Of a stretch of DNA of 64,000 nt, positions 9,648-19,900 are shown one piece after another (within the stretch, counting starts at the first letter, position 1; the number at the start of each line of letters is the position of its first letter). The DNA is from Gottfriedia acidiceleris. GTDB lineage: Bacteria > Bacillota > Bacilli > Bacillales > Bacillaceae_G. A model generated the notes under the pieces. It was not told the origin of the DNA. It did not search any database and saw only the letters and a program-made list of their open reading frames with translations. The stretch covers positions 1,302,001 through 1,366,000 of the forward strand of contig NZ_CP096034.1 in the NCBI RefSeq assembly GCF_023115465.1. Reading direction: 5' to 3'. The translations under genes and the position numbers were made by a program.

Positions 9648-9755
9648 GAGTTTTATCGATATATCAACGGGTTTTATCATATATCAACCAAAAGTGTTAT
9701 TTTATCAACGTGTTTAAGCAATATATCAACGAAGTTCAAAACATTATCAATATTG
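9648..9755. repeat. Phased degenerate repeat, about five 21-22 bp units around TATATCAACG
   Basis: Units begin near 9648, 9670, 9691, 9713 and 9735. Each ends in a version of ATATATCAAC preceded by a T-rich half such as GTTTTATC. The 21-22 bp period equals two helical turns, which would place all sites on one DNA face. The stretch has no convincing reading frame and lies between the previous terminator and the MarR operon promoter. Confidence 0.6.
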
Positions 9756-9865
9756 TTCACAAAGTGTTCGTTTTAATGGGAGTACCACCACCCAAGACAG
9801 CGAGAAAATTTTTAATCAAATCAATTTACATATATCGTAATATAAGATATATTCTATCTATAAGA

Positions 9866-9884
9866 TATAATCGTATTATACGAT
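9866..9884 (+). promoter_or_regulatory. -10 element with overlapping palindromic operator of the MarR operon
   Basis: TATAAT (9866-9871) overlaps the palindrome ATCGTA-TTA-TACGAT (9870-9884). Related ATATCGTAATAT-like half-sites occur 30-40 bases upstream. This fits autoregulation by the MarR protein encoded immediately downstream; AAGGAG follows at 9887. Confidence 0.65.
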
Positions 9885-9899
9885 ATAAGGAGAATCAAC

Positions 9900-10325
9900 T
9901 TGGATAAAGAAATTAAAAAAATAAATCAATTATGGACCGATATTTACTATCTTTTACGATATAAACATAAAGAAAATATTACGCACCAAAGTGTTAGGAT
10001 TTTACAAATTATTGATAAAGAAGATGAAGTTGGAATAAAGGACATTGCTGAAGGGATTCAAGTCTCACACAATACAGCATCAGAACATGTTAAACGTTTA
10101 CTAGAAAAAGACTATGTTTATAAAACTCGAGGCGAGATGGATCAACGAAAAGTAATATTAAAGCTTACCGATTTAGGTAAAGATGTTTTACTACAAAATT
10201 CAAGTTTAAATGAAGAGAAACTTCAACAGCTTCTTTTTGAACAGATGACAGAACAAGAAAGAGAAACGATTTTAATAGCCTTTAATTTAATGAAAGAGAG
10301 GGCTCAAAATGTACGCGATTATTAA
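9900..10325 (+). CDS. MarR-family transcriptional regulator
   Basis: A 141-residue winged-helix regulator. It starts at TTG 9900 with AAGGAG eight bases upstream. The DNA-binding core is GIKDIAEGIQVSHNTASEHVKRLLEKDYV, followed by the wing RGEMDQRKVILKLTDLGKDVL with the DxR signature of MarR proteins. Terminal helices for dimerisation are present, so it looks full length. The last 17 bases overlap the following DUF3147 gene, so the two form an operon. It probably represses its own promoter through the palindrome at 9870-9884; the inducing ligand is unknown. Confidence 0.92.
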   Translation: MDKEIKKINQLWTDIYYLLRYKHKENITHQSVRILQIIDKEDEVGIKDIAEGIQVSHNTASEHVKRLLEKDYVYKTRGEMDQRKVILKLTDLGKDVLLQNSSLNEEKLQQLLFEQMTEQERETILIAFNLMKERAQNVRDY

Positions 10326-10647
10326 AATATTAATTTCAGCAATTATAATCGGAGTTATTACCGAAATTGCACGTCGATTCCCTACACAGGGTGGATTAAT
10401 TGCGGCATTACCTATTGTTAGTCTATTAAGTCTAATATGGCTTAATGTTCAAGGTGAACAAGTGCAAACATTAAGTAAATTTGCATATGGAGTTGTAATA
10501 GGCATTCCGGGAACGATAGTTATGTTATTAATTATAGGAGTAGCGCTTCAGCACTCATTGCATTTAGTTGTTTCAATCGGACTTGGTATTATAGGATGGC
10601 TTGTTTATATTTTTGCCCAAGACTTAGTCGTAAAACATTTGTTTTAA
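10309..10647 (+). CDS. DUF3147 family small membrane protein
   Basis: A 112-residue protein with about four hydrophobic segments. The opening ISAIIIGVITEIARRFPTQGGLIAALPIVSLLSLIWL is characteristic of DUF3147, whose function is unknown. The start lies inside the end of the MarR gene, in another frame, indicating translational coupling. The regulator therefore probably controls this membrane protein. Confidence 0.85.
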   Translation: MYAIIKILISAIIIGVITEIARRFPTQGGLIAALPIVSLLSLIWLNVQGEQVQTLSKFAYGVVIGIPGTIVMLLIIGVALQHSLHLVVSIGLGIIGWLVYIFAQDLVVKHLF

Positions 10648-10727
10648 TTAAAAGACACTTTTGCGACTTAAATCAAAACTTCATAAATAAGTTTTAATTA
10701 AAATAATTAGTAATTAAAGGAGAAAAA

Positions 10728-11111
10728 ATGCTTAAAAAACTAAAATTATGGGCGAAGAAATTAAAGCGACAAGTCTTCACACTTTATTATGCATGCAAGG
10801 ATGAACGTGTTCCGTGGTATGCAAAAGTTTTCATTGCTTGTGTAGTTGCTTATGCTTTTAGTCCCATTGATTTAATCCCTGATTTTATTCCAATTTTAGG
10901 ATATTTAGATGATGTTATACTTATTCCTTTAGGTATTATTATTTCTTTAAAGCTGATTCCAGAAAATGTAAAAATAGAATGTGAAATGAAAGCAGAAGAG
11001 ATGTTGAATAAGGGGAAACCAGTAAACTGGATAGTAGGTTCATTCATATTATTGGTTTGGGGAGTGATTTTTATTTGGCTCATATTAAAGGTTTATCAAT
11101 TATTTAGTTAA
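10728..11111 (+). CDS. YkvA-type DUF1232 membrane protein
   Basis: A 127-residue protein. The DUF1232 signature AYAFSPIDLIPDFIPILGYLDDVILIPLGI occupies about residues 43-73, followed by a basic/acidic stretch and a C-terminal membrane segment (about 100-122). AAAGGAG precedes the ATG. DUF1232 proteins are small membrane proteins of unknown role, often in stress regulons. It is 80 bases after the DUF3147 gene with no obvious terminator between, so co-transcription is possible, and a terminator follows. Confidence 0.88.
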   Translation: MLKKLKLWAKKLKRQVFTLYYACKDERVPWYAKVFIACVVAYAFSPIDLIPDFIPILGYLDDVILIPLGIIISLKLIPENVKIECEMKAEEMLNKGKPVNWIVGSFILLVWGVIFIWLILKVYQLFS

Positions 11112-11150
11112 AGTTGAAATGAGAAATTGATTGGTAAAAAAATTATGTTA

Positions 11151-11196
11151 CAAAAACGACTGTCCTGTTTAGTAGGCAGTCGTTTTAGTTTTTATT
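11151..11196 (+). terminator. Rho-independent terminator
   Basis: AAAACGACTG pairs with CAGTCGTTTT around a loop of about a dozen bases and runs into a T-rich tail. Confidence 0.85.
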
Positions 11197-11280
11197 AAGG
11201 TATGTTTCAAAAAAAATAATTGACTTTGGGCTTCTGTGATTAATGTCACTCGTATAAATCACATTAGTCCATAAGCCACC

Positions 11281-11309
11281 TTGACAGTTTTTCATTAGAG
11301 CTTTCTAAT
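11281..11309 (+). promoter_or_regulatory. Predicted sigma-A promoter of the AimR-like gene
   Basis: TTGACA (11281-11286), a 17-base spacer and TCTAAT (11304-11309) form a good vegetative promoter. It lies about 83 bases before the start codon. Confidence 0.6.
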
Positions 11310-11391
11310 TAATATAGAAGAAATTTAATAATATTAAAGATACGGACATTTAAATAGATTTATATTAAATGATAGAAGGAAGGTAAGTAAG

Positions 11392-12642
11392 TTGAATTTA
11401 AAATTGTTCCACAGGATTATGGATCATATGCATGAAAAAGAATGGAATATAACTCAACTCGCTAAAAATTCTAATATTCATTTGACTGAAATAAGCCGAA
11501 TTCTAAATCATAAACAATCTCTTTCATTACGTAATTTGGATGCAATTACTGCCGGTCTCATTCTAGAGGAAGGTACTTTTTATTCAGATTATATTGAAGA
11601 ATGTTTTAATGAAAATAAGTATATGGATAAACGAAGAAGTATGGAATTTTTATATAAATGCGCATCACTTGGATACGAAGACTTGCTTCAAAATTTTTTT
11701 AATAGAGTTATAGATGAAAGGTCGAAACAAATTCTTAAGAAAAATTTACATTATATTTTTTTAGTTGCAGAAAGTCTTTTTGAGGAGAAAAAAGAGTTGC
11801 TTGCATTACCTCTATATGAGTGCGTAATTGAGAGTATGCCCGATTATCATTCCAGTCAATTAGCAAAAAGTATCTATAGGAAATATTTCATAGTTAGGTT
11901 GACTGAGCAGGGACTTGATACTGAAGTACATCTTTTAAGGCACTTACATAATTTGCCACGGGAAATGCAATTATCTACATATTTGTGGATTATGGCTACT
12001 TGTTATATTCGTCAGGATTGGCAAAAGGTAATGGATTATGCAAAGATTTTAGAGAAATTAGCTAAAGAGGGAGACTATTATGGTAGAGCACTTCTTTATC
12101 AAGGTTTCGCATTGCTTCGATTAGGTGGTTCATTGGAAGAAGTTTTATGTATAATAGACCGTTACTCAAAAGTCAACGATTACTATAGTGACTTAGCTGT
12201 TGGGAACAGATTTGTTGCGTACTTAGAATTCGGACATTTTGAATATGTAGATGCATACTTAAATTGGCTGGAAGATAGAGATGACATGTTAGTTGGTTTA
12301 CCCAGAATTTTAGAAGTATATATAAAACTTGGTCGTGTAAATGATGTTGAAATATTGTTAAATCGAAATTTTCATCTTTTTGAGGAAATGGCTCTTAGTA
12401 AAGAGCCATTCAAGCAACAAATGTATTTACAATTCCGTTATTCACATGCTTTATACCAGTGTACTAGAAATAAAATTACTGAGGGCATACATGAAATTTT
12501 AGATGTTGCAATTACAGCAATAGAACTTGGTATTGCTAAAGGATATAAAAAATGTCTCTTGATGTACTGGAATTATAGACATAAAATTGATTCGGAGCAT
12601 GAGCGAAAATATTTAAAAATTCTAGGTAGTTCAATGAAATGA
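11392..12642 (+). CDS. AimR-like / RRNPP-type helix-turn-helix regulator
   Basis: A 416-residue protein with an N-terminal helix-turn-helix (about 1-65; NITQLAKNSNIHLTEISRILNHKQSLSLRNLDAITAGL) and a long all-helical C-terminal region with TPR-like repeats. Size and the motif MEFLYKCASLGYEDLL match AimR-family receptors of Bacillus phages and their chromosomal relatives. In RRNPP proteins the TPR region binds a short secreted peptide and switches DNA binding. TTG start; AGAAGGAAGG precedes it. No phage genes or aimP-like peptide gene follow: a terminator stands directly after the stop, then the promoter of subtilase copy 2. Regulation of the two subtilases is an inference from position and their shared promoter block. 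Confidence 0.8.
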   Translation: MNLKLFHRIMDHMHEKEWNITQLAKNSNIHLTEISRILNHKQSLSLRNLDAITAGLILEEGTFYSDYIEECFNENKYMDKRRSMEFLYKCASLGYEDLLQNFFNRVIDERSKQILKKNLHYIFLVAESLFEEKKELLALPLYECVIESMPDYHSSQLAKSIYRKYFIVRLTEQGLDTEVHLLRHLHNLPREMQLSTYLWIMATCYIRQDWQKVMDYAKILEKLAKEGDYYGRALLYQGFALLRLGGSLEEVLCIIDRYSKVNDYYSDLAVGNRFVAYLEFGHFEYVDAYLNWLEDRDDMLVGLPRILEVYIKLGRVNDVEILLNRNFHLFEEMALSKEPFKQQMYLQFRYSHALYQCTRNKITEGIHEILDVAITAIELGIAKGYKKCLLMYWNYRHKIDSEHERKYLKILGSSMK

Positions 12643-12677
12643 GGACGATGACAATTTTTGTTATCGTTCTTTTTTTA
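12643..12677 (+). terminator. Rho-independent terminator after the AimR-like gene
   Basis: GACGATGACA and TGTTATCGTTC form a stem with one G-T pair around a short T-rich loop, followed by a run of T residues. Confidence 0.8.
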
Positions 12678-12690
12678 TAAAAAAATAAAT

Positions 12691-12738
12691 TTGACAGAAT
12701 TTTCGAAATAGTAAAATTCCATAAAGTCTTTTTATAAT
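12691..12738 (+). promoter_or_regulatory. Promoter block shared with subtilase copy 1
   Basis: TTGACA (12691) to TATAAT (12733-12738) has exactly the spacing of the block at 4208-4255, with 37 of 48 identical positions. The core AATTTTC-N-AAA and CATAAAGT are common to both, and the real -35 region is again weak. Confidence 0.65.
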
Positions 12739-12776
12739 AAAACGCGTAGGACTATTTAATTGAAGGGAAGAGAAGG

Positions 12777-15700
12777 ATGAGAAAGATTAAAAATCGTATC
12801 ACTCCATTGACGCTAAGCATGGGGCTAATTTGCAGTACATTTGCACCAATATCCGCTGTATCAAATGTTCATGCTCAAACTACTTCATCAGTTGAGCAAG
12901 TACTATCAAAGCTTACTCCAGCTCAGAGACAAGCATTAAAGCAACTTCAAACAAGCGATCAAACTGGATTGCAAATTTCATCGGATGTCAATCTAGAAAC
13001 TGATAAACCAATCTCAGTCATCGTTGAATTTGAGACAAAACCATCCAAGATTGCGATGCTTGAATCTCAGTTGCAAGGAGAAAGTCTTACTTCTTCAAGT
13101 GCTAATCAACTAGTTGAGGAGTCACATGAAAACTTTAAAAATGATGCAAGTAAGATCTTAAAACAAAAGCAATATAAAATTAAGCGTACATACAAAACAT
13201 CCTTTAACGGTGTTTCGATGACTCTTCCAGCTAATCAAGTTAAATCATTGTTGAAATCAACTACTGTAAAAGCAGTTTGGAGCGATAGCGAAGTACATAT
13301 AGATCCACCTGTAGACATGAAAGATAATGCTACTAATGTTTCTAATGATTCTTCAAATATGCCAAGTAGTATGCCATTTTTAGGAATTGATAAGCTTCAT
13401 GAAGAAGGCTATACAGGTAAAGGAGTTAAAGTAGGGATAATTGATACAGGTATCGATTATAATCATCCTGACTTAAAAGACGCTTATAAGGGCGGTTATG
13501 ATTTTGTCGATAACGATTCAGATCCAATGGAAACTACATACGATGATTGGGTTAAAGCAGGGAAACCGTTTGGCGGTAGCGGTACATATTACACTGAACA
13601 TGGTACGCATGTTTCTGGGACAATTGCGGCAAGAGGGAAAAACAACTCACCTAATGCTCTCGTGGGAGTAGCACCAGATGCAGACTTATATATGTATCGT
13701 GCTTTAGGTCCATATGGTTCAGGAACATTAGATGCCATTATGGCAGGGATTGATAAAGCAGTTCAAGATGGTATGGATGTTATTAACCTATCGTTAGGAA
13801 CAAATTACAACGATCCTCTTTTTGTGACAAGTGTTGCAATTAATAATGCAGTTCTTCAAGGTGTGACAGCAGTAGTTGCTGCAGGAAATGCAGGTCCAAA
13901 TTCATATACAGTCGGTTCTCCAGGAGCAGCAGCTCTTGCTTTAACAGTTGGAGCAAGTGATGTTCGTACAACAGTATTGCAACCTAAAGGAACACTTCAT
14001 ACTAGTATAGGTGATTTGCCTGCATCCCAGATGGAAATAAACGCAGAGAACTTTGACAATCCTATATCTGGTTTTAAAGGACAATCACTACCAATTGTGG
14101 ATGTTGGTAAAGGCCTTGAAACAGATTTTGCTAACAAAAATGTTGCAGGAAAGATTGTCTTGACGAATATTTATTATGCAAATGTAAGTACAAAAATCGC
14201 TACCGCAAAAAAATACGGTGCAAAAGCTGTTATTCTTTATGATCCTGATCAAACTTATACTTCTTTAGGTTCTTTAGGGAAAAGTCCTAATTATCTACCT
14301 ACATTTTTCATACCAAAACAGGAAGGGAATGCAATTTATAATCAATTAAAACAAAGTGGAGAGGCATCATTTACTTTTGACGATGTAAAGGAAGTGGTTT
14401 CTTCAGAAGGAGATCATTTAGCATCTTTCAGCTCAAAAGGCCCAACAAAAGTAACATATGATATTAAGCCAGAAATTACTGCACCAGGAGTACAAATCCT
14501 TTCCACAGTACCATCGTATATTAATGGCCCAAATTATATTGGAAACTATAATTACGCATACCAACAACTATCAGGAACATCAATGGCAACACCGCATGTC
14601 TCAGGTATTGCTGCTTTATTACTTCAAAAAAATCCTGACTATACACCAGCTGATATCAAAACAATTTTAATGAATACAGCAGATCCATTAAAAGATTCAT
14701 ACAGCGTTTATGAAGTGGGAGCTGGTCGAGTTGATCCTTATGAGGCGATTCACTCTGATGCTGAAGTCCAAGTTTCAGATGAAACACCAATGATTCGAAA
14801 TGGTAAGGAAAAGCAAATTAAAGAAAAGACTGGGGCAATTAGCTTTGGAACAGTGGCACCTAGTGGACAAAATGTAGGAGATAAGCGAACACTTACAATC
14901 TATAACAATAGCAAGCAAGCTAAAACATTTGATGTAAAAGTAGCGTTTCAAAAGGATCGATTAGGTTCAAAGGATGCAGATGCAAATGGAGTTGGAATTG
15001 TAACAGATAAAACGATTAAAGTAAATGCAGCTTCGAAAAAGCAATCTGTCGTTTCTATTTTTATTCCAAAAACCGCTGCACTGGGAACATATGAAGGGTA
15101 TATTACTTACACGAATCAATCGAATCCAGATGAAGTCTATCAAGTACCTTTCGCAGTGCGTCTTGTTGAAAAAGGAGTATATGGGATGATTGTATCACCT
15201 AATGTCTTTACAACAGAAACTGATAGCTTCCACTTAGCACAAATTAATAATGCTAGTGTAATGTTTGAATTTAAATCTCATATGAGATATGTCGATTTAG
15301 TTTTAGAGGATTCTAAAACAAATAAAGAAATAGGATATATTGGTCAAATTGACGGTATCCCTTTAATGGATAATGTAACTTATTATTTACAAAAAGCATT
15401 TGATGGATCGTACTACCCGCTTACTAGTGACGAGAAAAATCCAATTGCAGATGAAAAAGTAATGGCACCTCAAGGAGCATATAAAATTAAGTTAATCGCA
15501 ACTGAAGATGATGGAACAACGTACGAAACTGAAAGCCCAGTCTATATCGATAATGAAAAGCCAACACTCAAATTGGATAAGACAGATGGAGTTTACGAAT
15601 ACGAATCTGGCCAGCAAACAGTTCAGTTAAAAGGATCAATCATTGATGGAGAATATGCTGATATGAATGCAAATGGTATTAATCTTACGCAATCTTCTAA

Positions 15701-16871
15701 CAAGCTGATGTACAGCTACAATGGAGGAACTAATCAGTCTAAGCCAGTAGCAGAAGATGGAACTTTCTCTGTTGATGTTCCTATGATTGAATCGAATCCT
15801 CTTTTAGCGGTGCAATTGTACGGACTAGATGCAGCTACAAACAAGGATTTCCGTAGTGCTAAACAATTTTTCTTTGCGAAAAAAGGTACTTCATATGCAA
15901 TATCTAAACCGGATAAACAAGATGTCAAAATGGGTGAAACATTTAAATACACCTTATCTTTAAATAATGTAAAAGATCTTCGCAAGGCTGACTTTGCTTT
16001 TAAATATTTAAAAACTTATTTTGATTTAATTGATGTTAAACCAAACCCAGAAGCAAGTAAGTACGGGGAAGTTAACATTAATCAAGAAATAGCAGATAGT
16101 GGTACATTGAGAAATATGAAAATCACAGCAACTATACCTGAACAAGCAAACGTATCGGGTAATATTCCATTAGTGGATATCACTTTAAAAGTTCGTGATG
16201 ACAAATTCATGAAAGAACCTACTGCGCTTGTTAGTACAAGTACATCTTATACAAATACTGCAAATAATGTAGTACAAGTAAAGTCTGCAGATTTTTATGT
16301 ATCGATGATTCCAACTTATTCTGAAACGTTTGGGGATGTAAAGGCAGAAGGGTTAATGAAAAATGGTGCTGTAAACTTTGGAGTTGACCATACAACGGTT
16401 GGTGGAACAATTAAAGCAGTTGATGTGAATGGAATCGCTTATAATGGGGTTATTTTAAAAACGCCATCATTTACTTTATCGAAATTACCGATTACGAATA
16501 AGCCGTTGACATTTGTTATGGACATTCCTGGACATTTTACAGTAAGAAAGCCTTTTTTAATTAGTGATAACGACAATGGTAGTTTAATAGGGCAACGTAT
16601 GTTGCTTAACTATAATCCTGCTATTGCTGGAGATGTAAATAAAGATGATGTGATCGATGTTCTTGATGCACTTTACATCCAAACTTATTGGGGTACAAGT
16701 AAGCGTGAAGCAGACATTAACTTTGATGGAAAAGTGGATGCTGCGGACATGGGATTTGTAAAGAAAAATTATTTAATGCAAAATCCGACAGCCACGAATG
16801 CTCCTAAACCTAAAAAGACTTATAAAGGTCAAACATTAGAGAGTGTACTAGAATCGCTTAATATTCAGTAA
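12777..16871 (+). CDS. Large secreted subtilase (S8) with dockerin-like C-terminus, copy 2
   Basis: Secreted S8 protease of 1364 residues, colinear with copies 1 and 3. It has a signal peptide (about 1-34, ending near VHA), a propeptide-like region, and a catalytic domain with Asp223 (IIDTGIDYNHPDL), His275 (HGTHVSG) and Ser602 (GTSMATPH). A PA-like insert lies between His and Ser. Long beta-sandwich modules follow, then two calcium-loop repeats near residues 1285-1340 (DVNKDDVIDVLDA and DINFDGKVDAADM) and the tail YKGQTLESVL. GGGAAGAGAAGG lies before the ATG. The gene is only 69 bases from copy 3 with no terminator, so the two probably form one transcript driven by the conserved block at 12691. 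Confidence 0.95.
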   Translation: MRKIKNRITPLTLSMGLICSTFAPISAVSNVHAQTTSSVEQVLSKLTPAQRQALKQLQTSDQTGLQISSDVNLETDKPISVIVEFETKPSKIAMLESQLQGESLTSSSANQLVEESHENFKNDASKILKQKQYKIKRTYKTSFNGVSMTLPANQVKSLLKSTTVKAVWSDSEVHIDPPVDMKDNATNVSNDSSNMPSSMPFLGIDKLHEEGYTGKGVKVGIIDTGIDYNHPDLKDAYKGGYDFVDNDSDPMETTYDDWVKAGKPFGGSGTYYTEHGTHVSGTIAARGKNNSPNALVGVAPDADLYMYRALGPYGSGTLDAIMAGIDKAVQDGMDVINLSLGTNYNDPLFVTSVAINNAVLQGVTAVVAAGNAGPNSYTVGSPGAAALALTVGASDVRTTVLQPKGTLHTSIGDLPASQMEINAENFDNPISGFKGQSLPIVDVGKGLETDFANKNVAGKIVLTNIYYANVSTKIATAKKYGAKAVILYDPDQTYTSLGSLGKSPNYLPTFFIPKQEGNAIYNQLKQSGEASFTFDDVKEVVSSEGDHLASFSSKGPTKVTYDIKPEITAPGVQILSTVPSYINGPNYIGNYNYAYQQLSGTSMATPHVSGIAALLLQKNPDYTPADIKTILMNTADPLKDSYSVYEVGAGRVDPYEAIHSDAEVQVSDETPMIRNGKEKQIKEKTGAISFGTVAPSGQNVGDKRTLTIYNNSKQAKTFDVKVAFQKDRLGSKDADANGVGIVTDKTIKVNAASKKQSVVSIFIPKTAALGTYEGYITYTNQSNPDEVYQVPFAVRLVEKGVYGMIVSPNVFTTETDSFHLAQINNASVMFEFKSHMRYVDLVLEDSKTNKEIGYIGQIDGIPLMDNVTYYLQKAFDGSYYPLTSDEKNPIADEKVMAPQGAYKIKLIATEDDGTTYETESPVYIDNEKPTLKLDKTDGVYEYESGQQTVQLKGSIIDGEYADMNANGINLTQSSNKLMYSYNGGTNQSKPVAEDGTFSVDVPMIESNPLLAVQLYGLDAATNKDFRSAKQFFFAKKGTSYAISKPDKQDVKMGETFKYTLSLNNVKDLRKADFAFKYLKTYFDLIDVKPNPEASKYGEVNINQEIADSGTLRNMKITATIPEQANVSGNIPLVDITLKVRDDKFMKEPTALVSTSTSYTNTANNVVQVKSADFYVSMIPTYSETFGDVKAEGLMKNGAVNFGVDHTTVGGTIKAVDVNGIAYNGVILKTPSFTLSKLPITNKPLTFVMDIPGHFTVRKPFLISDNDNGSLIGQRMLLNYNPAIAGDVNKDDVIDVLDALYIQTYWGTSKREADINFDGKVDAADMGFVKKNYLMQNPTATNAPKPKKTYKGQTLESVLESLNIQ

Positions 16872-16940
16872 TAAATTAGCAATCTATAGAAGGTAATTCG
16901 TAGCAAATTTACTTACTTAAATGGAAAAGGGAGAAAGAGA

Positions 16941-19900
16941 ATGAGAAAAAACATTACGAAATCAGTTACTGCACTTGCTATAGGAACAAGTTTACTTGCT
17001 GGGGGCTTTGTATCATCATCTGGAATTAAGCCGGTTAATGTACAAGCTGCTGTGAATACGGAATCGATTTTAGCAAAGCTTACACCGGAGCAAAGAAAAG
17101 CTTTAACCCAATTACAAATGAGCGATCAATCTGGTCTGCAGATTAGTCCTGAAGTGAATTTGAACAGTGATGAAAAAATCACGGTAATCGTCCAGTTTAA
17201 AACATTACCATCAAAAACAGCGGTCCTATCTGCAAAGGCTGAAGGAAAGACTTTAAGTGTGTCACAGGCTGATCAACAAGTTGAAGATTCTCATACAAAT
17301 TTTCAAAAGGATTTAACATCAATTTTTAAAAATGATAAAAATAAAACGCCTTACACAATTAAGCGAAAGTACAAGCATGCTTTTAATGGCGTATCAATGC
17401 AAATTCCAGCTAATAAAGTTGAAGCTTTAATGCAATCAAAAGCTGTTAAAGCTGTGTGGGAAAGTAAAGAAATAAAAGTTGATCCTCCGGTTGAACAAGA
17501 AAGTACTGAAACTGGAACTGATTTACCTGAAGGAGATGTGAATTCCTTTTTAGGAGTGGACAAGCTTCATAAAGAAGGTTACACAGGTAAAGGAATTAAA
17601 GTAGGGGTAATTGATACAGGTGTTGACTACAATCATCCAGATATTAAGGCTGCATATAAAGGTGGTTATGATTTCGTCGATAATGATAATGATCCGATGG
17701 AAGCAACGTATGATGATTGGAAAAAATCCAAACAATTAGAGTTTATTTCAGGCGCATCATATTATACTGTACACGGAACTCACGTTTCTGGAACAATCGT
17801 TGGACAAGGCACAGCTGACTCTGAATACTCGGTGACAGGTATAGCTCCAGATGCTGATTTATATGTGTATCGTGTACTTGGTCCATACGGTAAAGGTTCA
17901 TCAGATGCAATCATCGCTGGAATTGACAAGGCTGTAAGTGACGGAATGGACGTTATTAATCTATCACTTGGTTCGGATTACAATGACCCGATGAATCCAC
18001 TTGCTTTTGCAATTAACAATGCTGTCCTATCAGGCGTAACAGCGGTCTTAGCTGCAGGAAATGCTGGGAATGGTATGTATACGGTTGGAACTCCGGGAAA
18101 TGCACCATTAGGACTAGCAGTTGGGGCAAGTAGTGTACCGGCTACAATTGAAGAAATAAAAGGTTCGGTTCAAACTAGCGCAGGAAAAACTGCGGCCGAT
18201 GTTCGCTTAATGGCAAAGAACTTTACAGATGATATTCAAAGCTTTGTTGGTAAAAATTTACCAGTCGTGGATGCGGGTTACGGTGCTTTTGCTGACTATA
18301 ATGGTAAGGATGTTAAAGGGAAAATCGCTTTAGTTCAACGTGGTAGCATTACTTTAAACGATAAAATTAAGTTTGCTAAACTAAAGGGAGCAGCGGCTTT
18401 ATTCATCTACAATTCTGATCCGAAAGAAGGGTATGTTCCAAATTATTTTGGAGAAGGAGTTGCCAATATTCCAACCTTCTCTTTAACAAATGCTCAAGGA
18501 TTGGAATTATTACAAAAAGTTAATGCAGGCGTTACATCCTACTCATTTGAAAAATTAGGAGAAGTAAAAACAGAAGGTGACAAGCTTGCTCCGTTTAGTT
18601 CACGTGGTCCTGCACGTGTAACATATGATATTAAACCTGAAGTTACAGCGCCTGGTGTAGATATTCTTTCTACTGTGCCAACGGACTTCGCTGGTAGTGC
18701 ATCACTTGGTGACTATAAACATGCATATGCACGCTTGTCTGGTACATCAATGGCAAGTCCGCATGTAGCTGGTATTGCGGCATTATTATTACAGGCTCAT
18801 CCCGATTACACACCATTAGATGTGAAGGCTACCTTAATGAATACTGCAGACCAACTAAGTGATAAATATAGTGTTTATGAAGTAGGAGCAGGGCGTGTTG
18901 ATGCATATGAAGCAGTACATGCAGGAGCAAATTTAGAGGTGCTTGATACTACTGACACAATGATTGGCAATAAAATGAAAACGATTAAAGAAACTACAGG
19001 CGCAATCAGCTTCGGTACATTTACTTCAACAGGAGTAAATAGAGAAGATTATCGCAATGTAGTATTAAGAAATGATAGTAAAGAAACGAAAACTTTTGAT
19101 GTAAAAGCAGTTTACCAAACTTCTAGAATCTCAAAAGATGCCGTTGCGAATAATGTAAAGATAACAGTCGATTCAGAGTTAAAGGTAAAACCAGGTCAAC
19201 AAAAGAAACATGCAGTATTTATTGATATTCCAGCAAATGCTGAAAAAGGGACATATGAGGGGTATATTGTTTACACAAATAAACAAAATCCAGATGAAAC
19301 ATATCAAATTCCGTTTGCAGCACGTTTTGTAGAAGAAGGTATTGAAGAAGTAGGTGCATTTCCATATGCAATGACAAGTAATAATTACGACAATCATCCT
19401 TTTACGAGATTAAATACGGATTTATATTTCCAGTTAAAATCTCATATGCGTTATATCGACGTAGTACTTACGGATGCGAAAACGAATGAAGATCTTGGGA
19501 TTATTGGAACATTAGATGGAATTCAAGCAGATGAAAATATATTGTACCGTGTGGCGAATGGATTTGGAGGAACTTATATTCCATTTTCTGCTGATCCAAA
19601 TAGTCCACTAGTTTACAAGTATGTAAAAGCAAAACCAGGGTTATATAAAATTAAATTTATCGGACGAAACGATCAAGGTAAAACTTTCAGTTCTGAAACA
19701 AAAGTCTATATTGAAGACAATAATCCTACTGTTCAGCATAGTTTACCGTTCGGCGTTTACGAATATGAAGAAGGCCAGCAATCAATTCCGTTTTCAGGAA
19801 CAGTATTCGATAAAGATATCGAGGATATGAAAACAATGGGATTTGATATTGATCAATCATTTAACTCAGTTGTAGGTTATTATGATACATTTATGGGTCC

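Noticed and set aside
9648-9755. CRISPR array
   Set aside because: Units are degenerate and contiguous with no unique spacers, and no cas genes are nearby.
9611-9907. 98-residue plus-strand frame over the phased repeats
   Set aside because: Its sequence is isoleucine, tyrosine and arginine from A/T-rich repeats, there is no ribosome site, and it runs across the MarR operator and into the MarR gene start.
11392-12642. Prophage lysogeny module
   Set aside because: The AimR-like gene has no phage repressor, integrase or aimP gene near it, and its neighbours are chromosomal-type genes.
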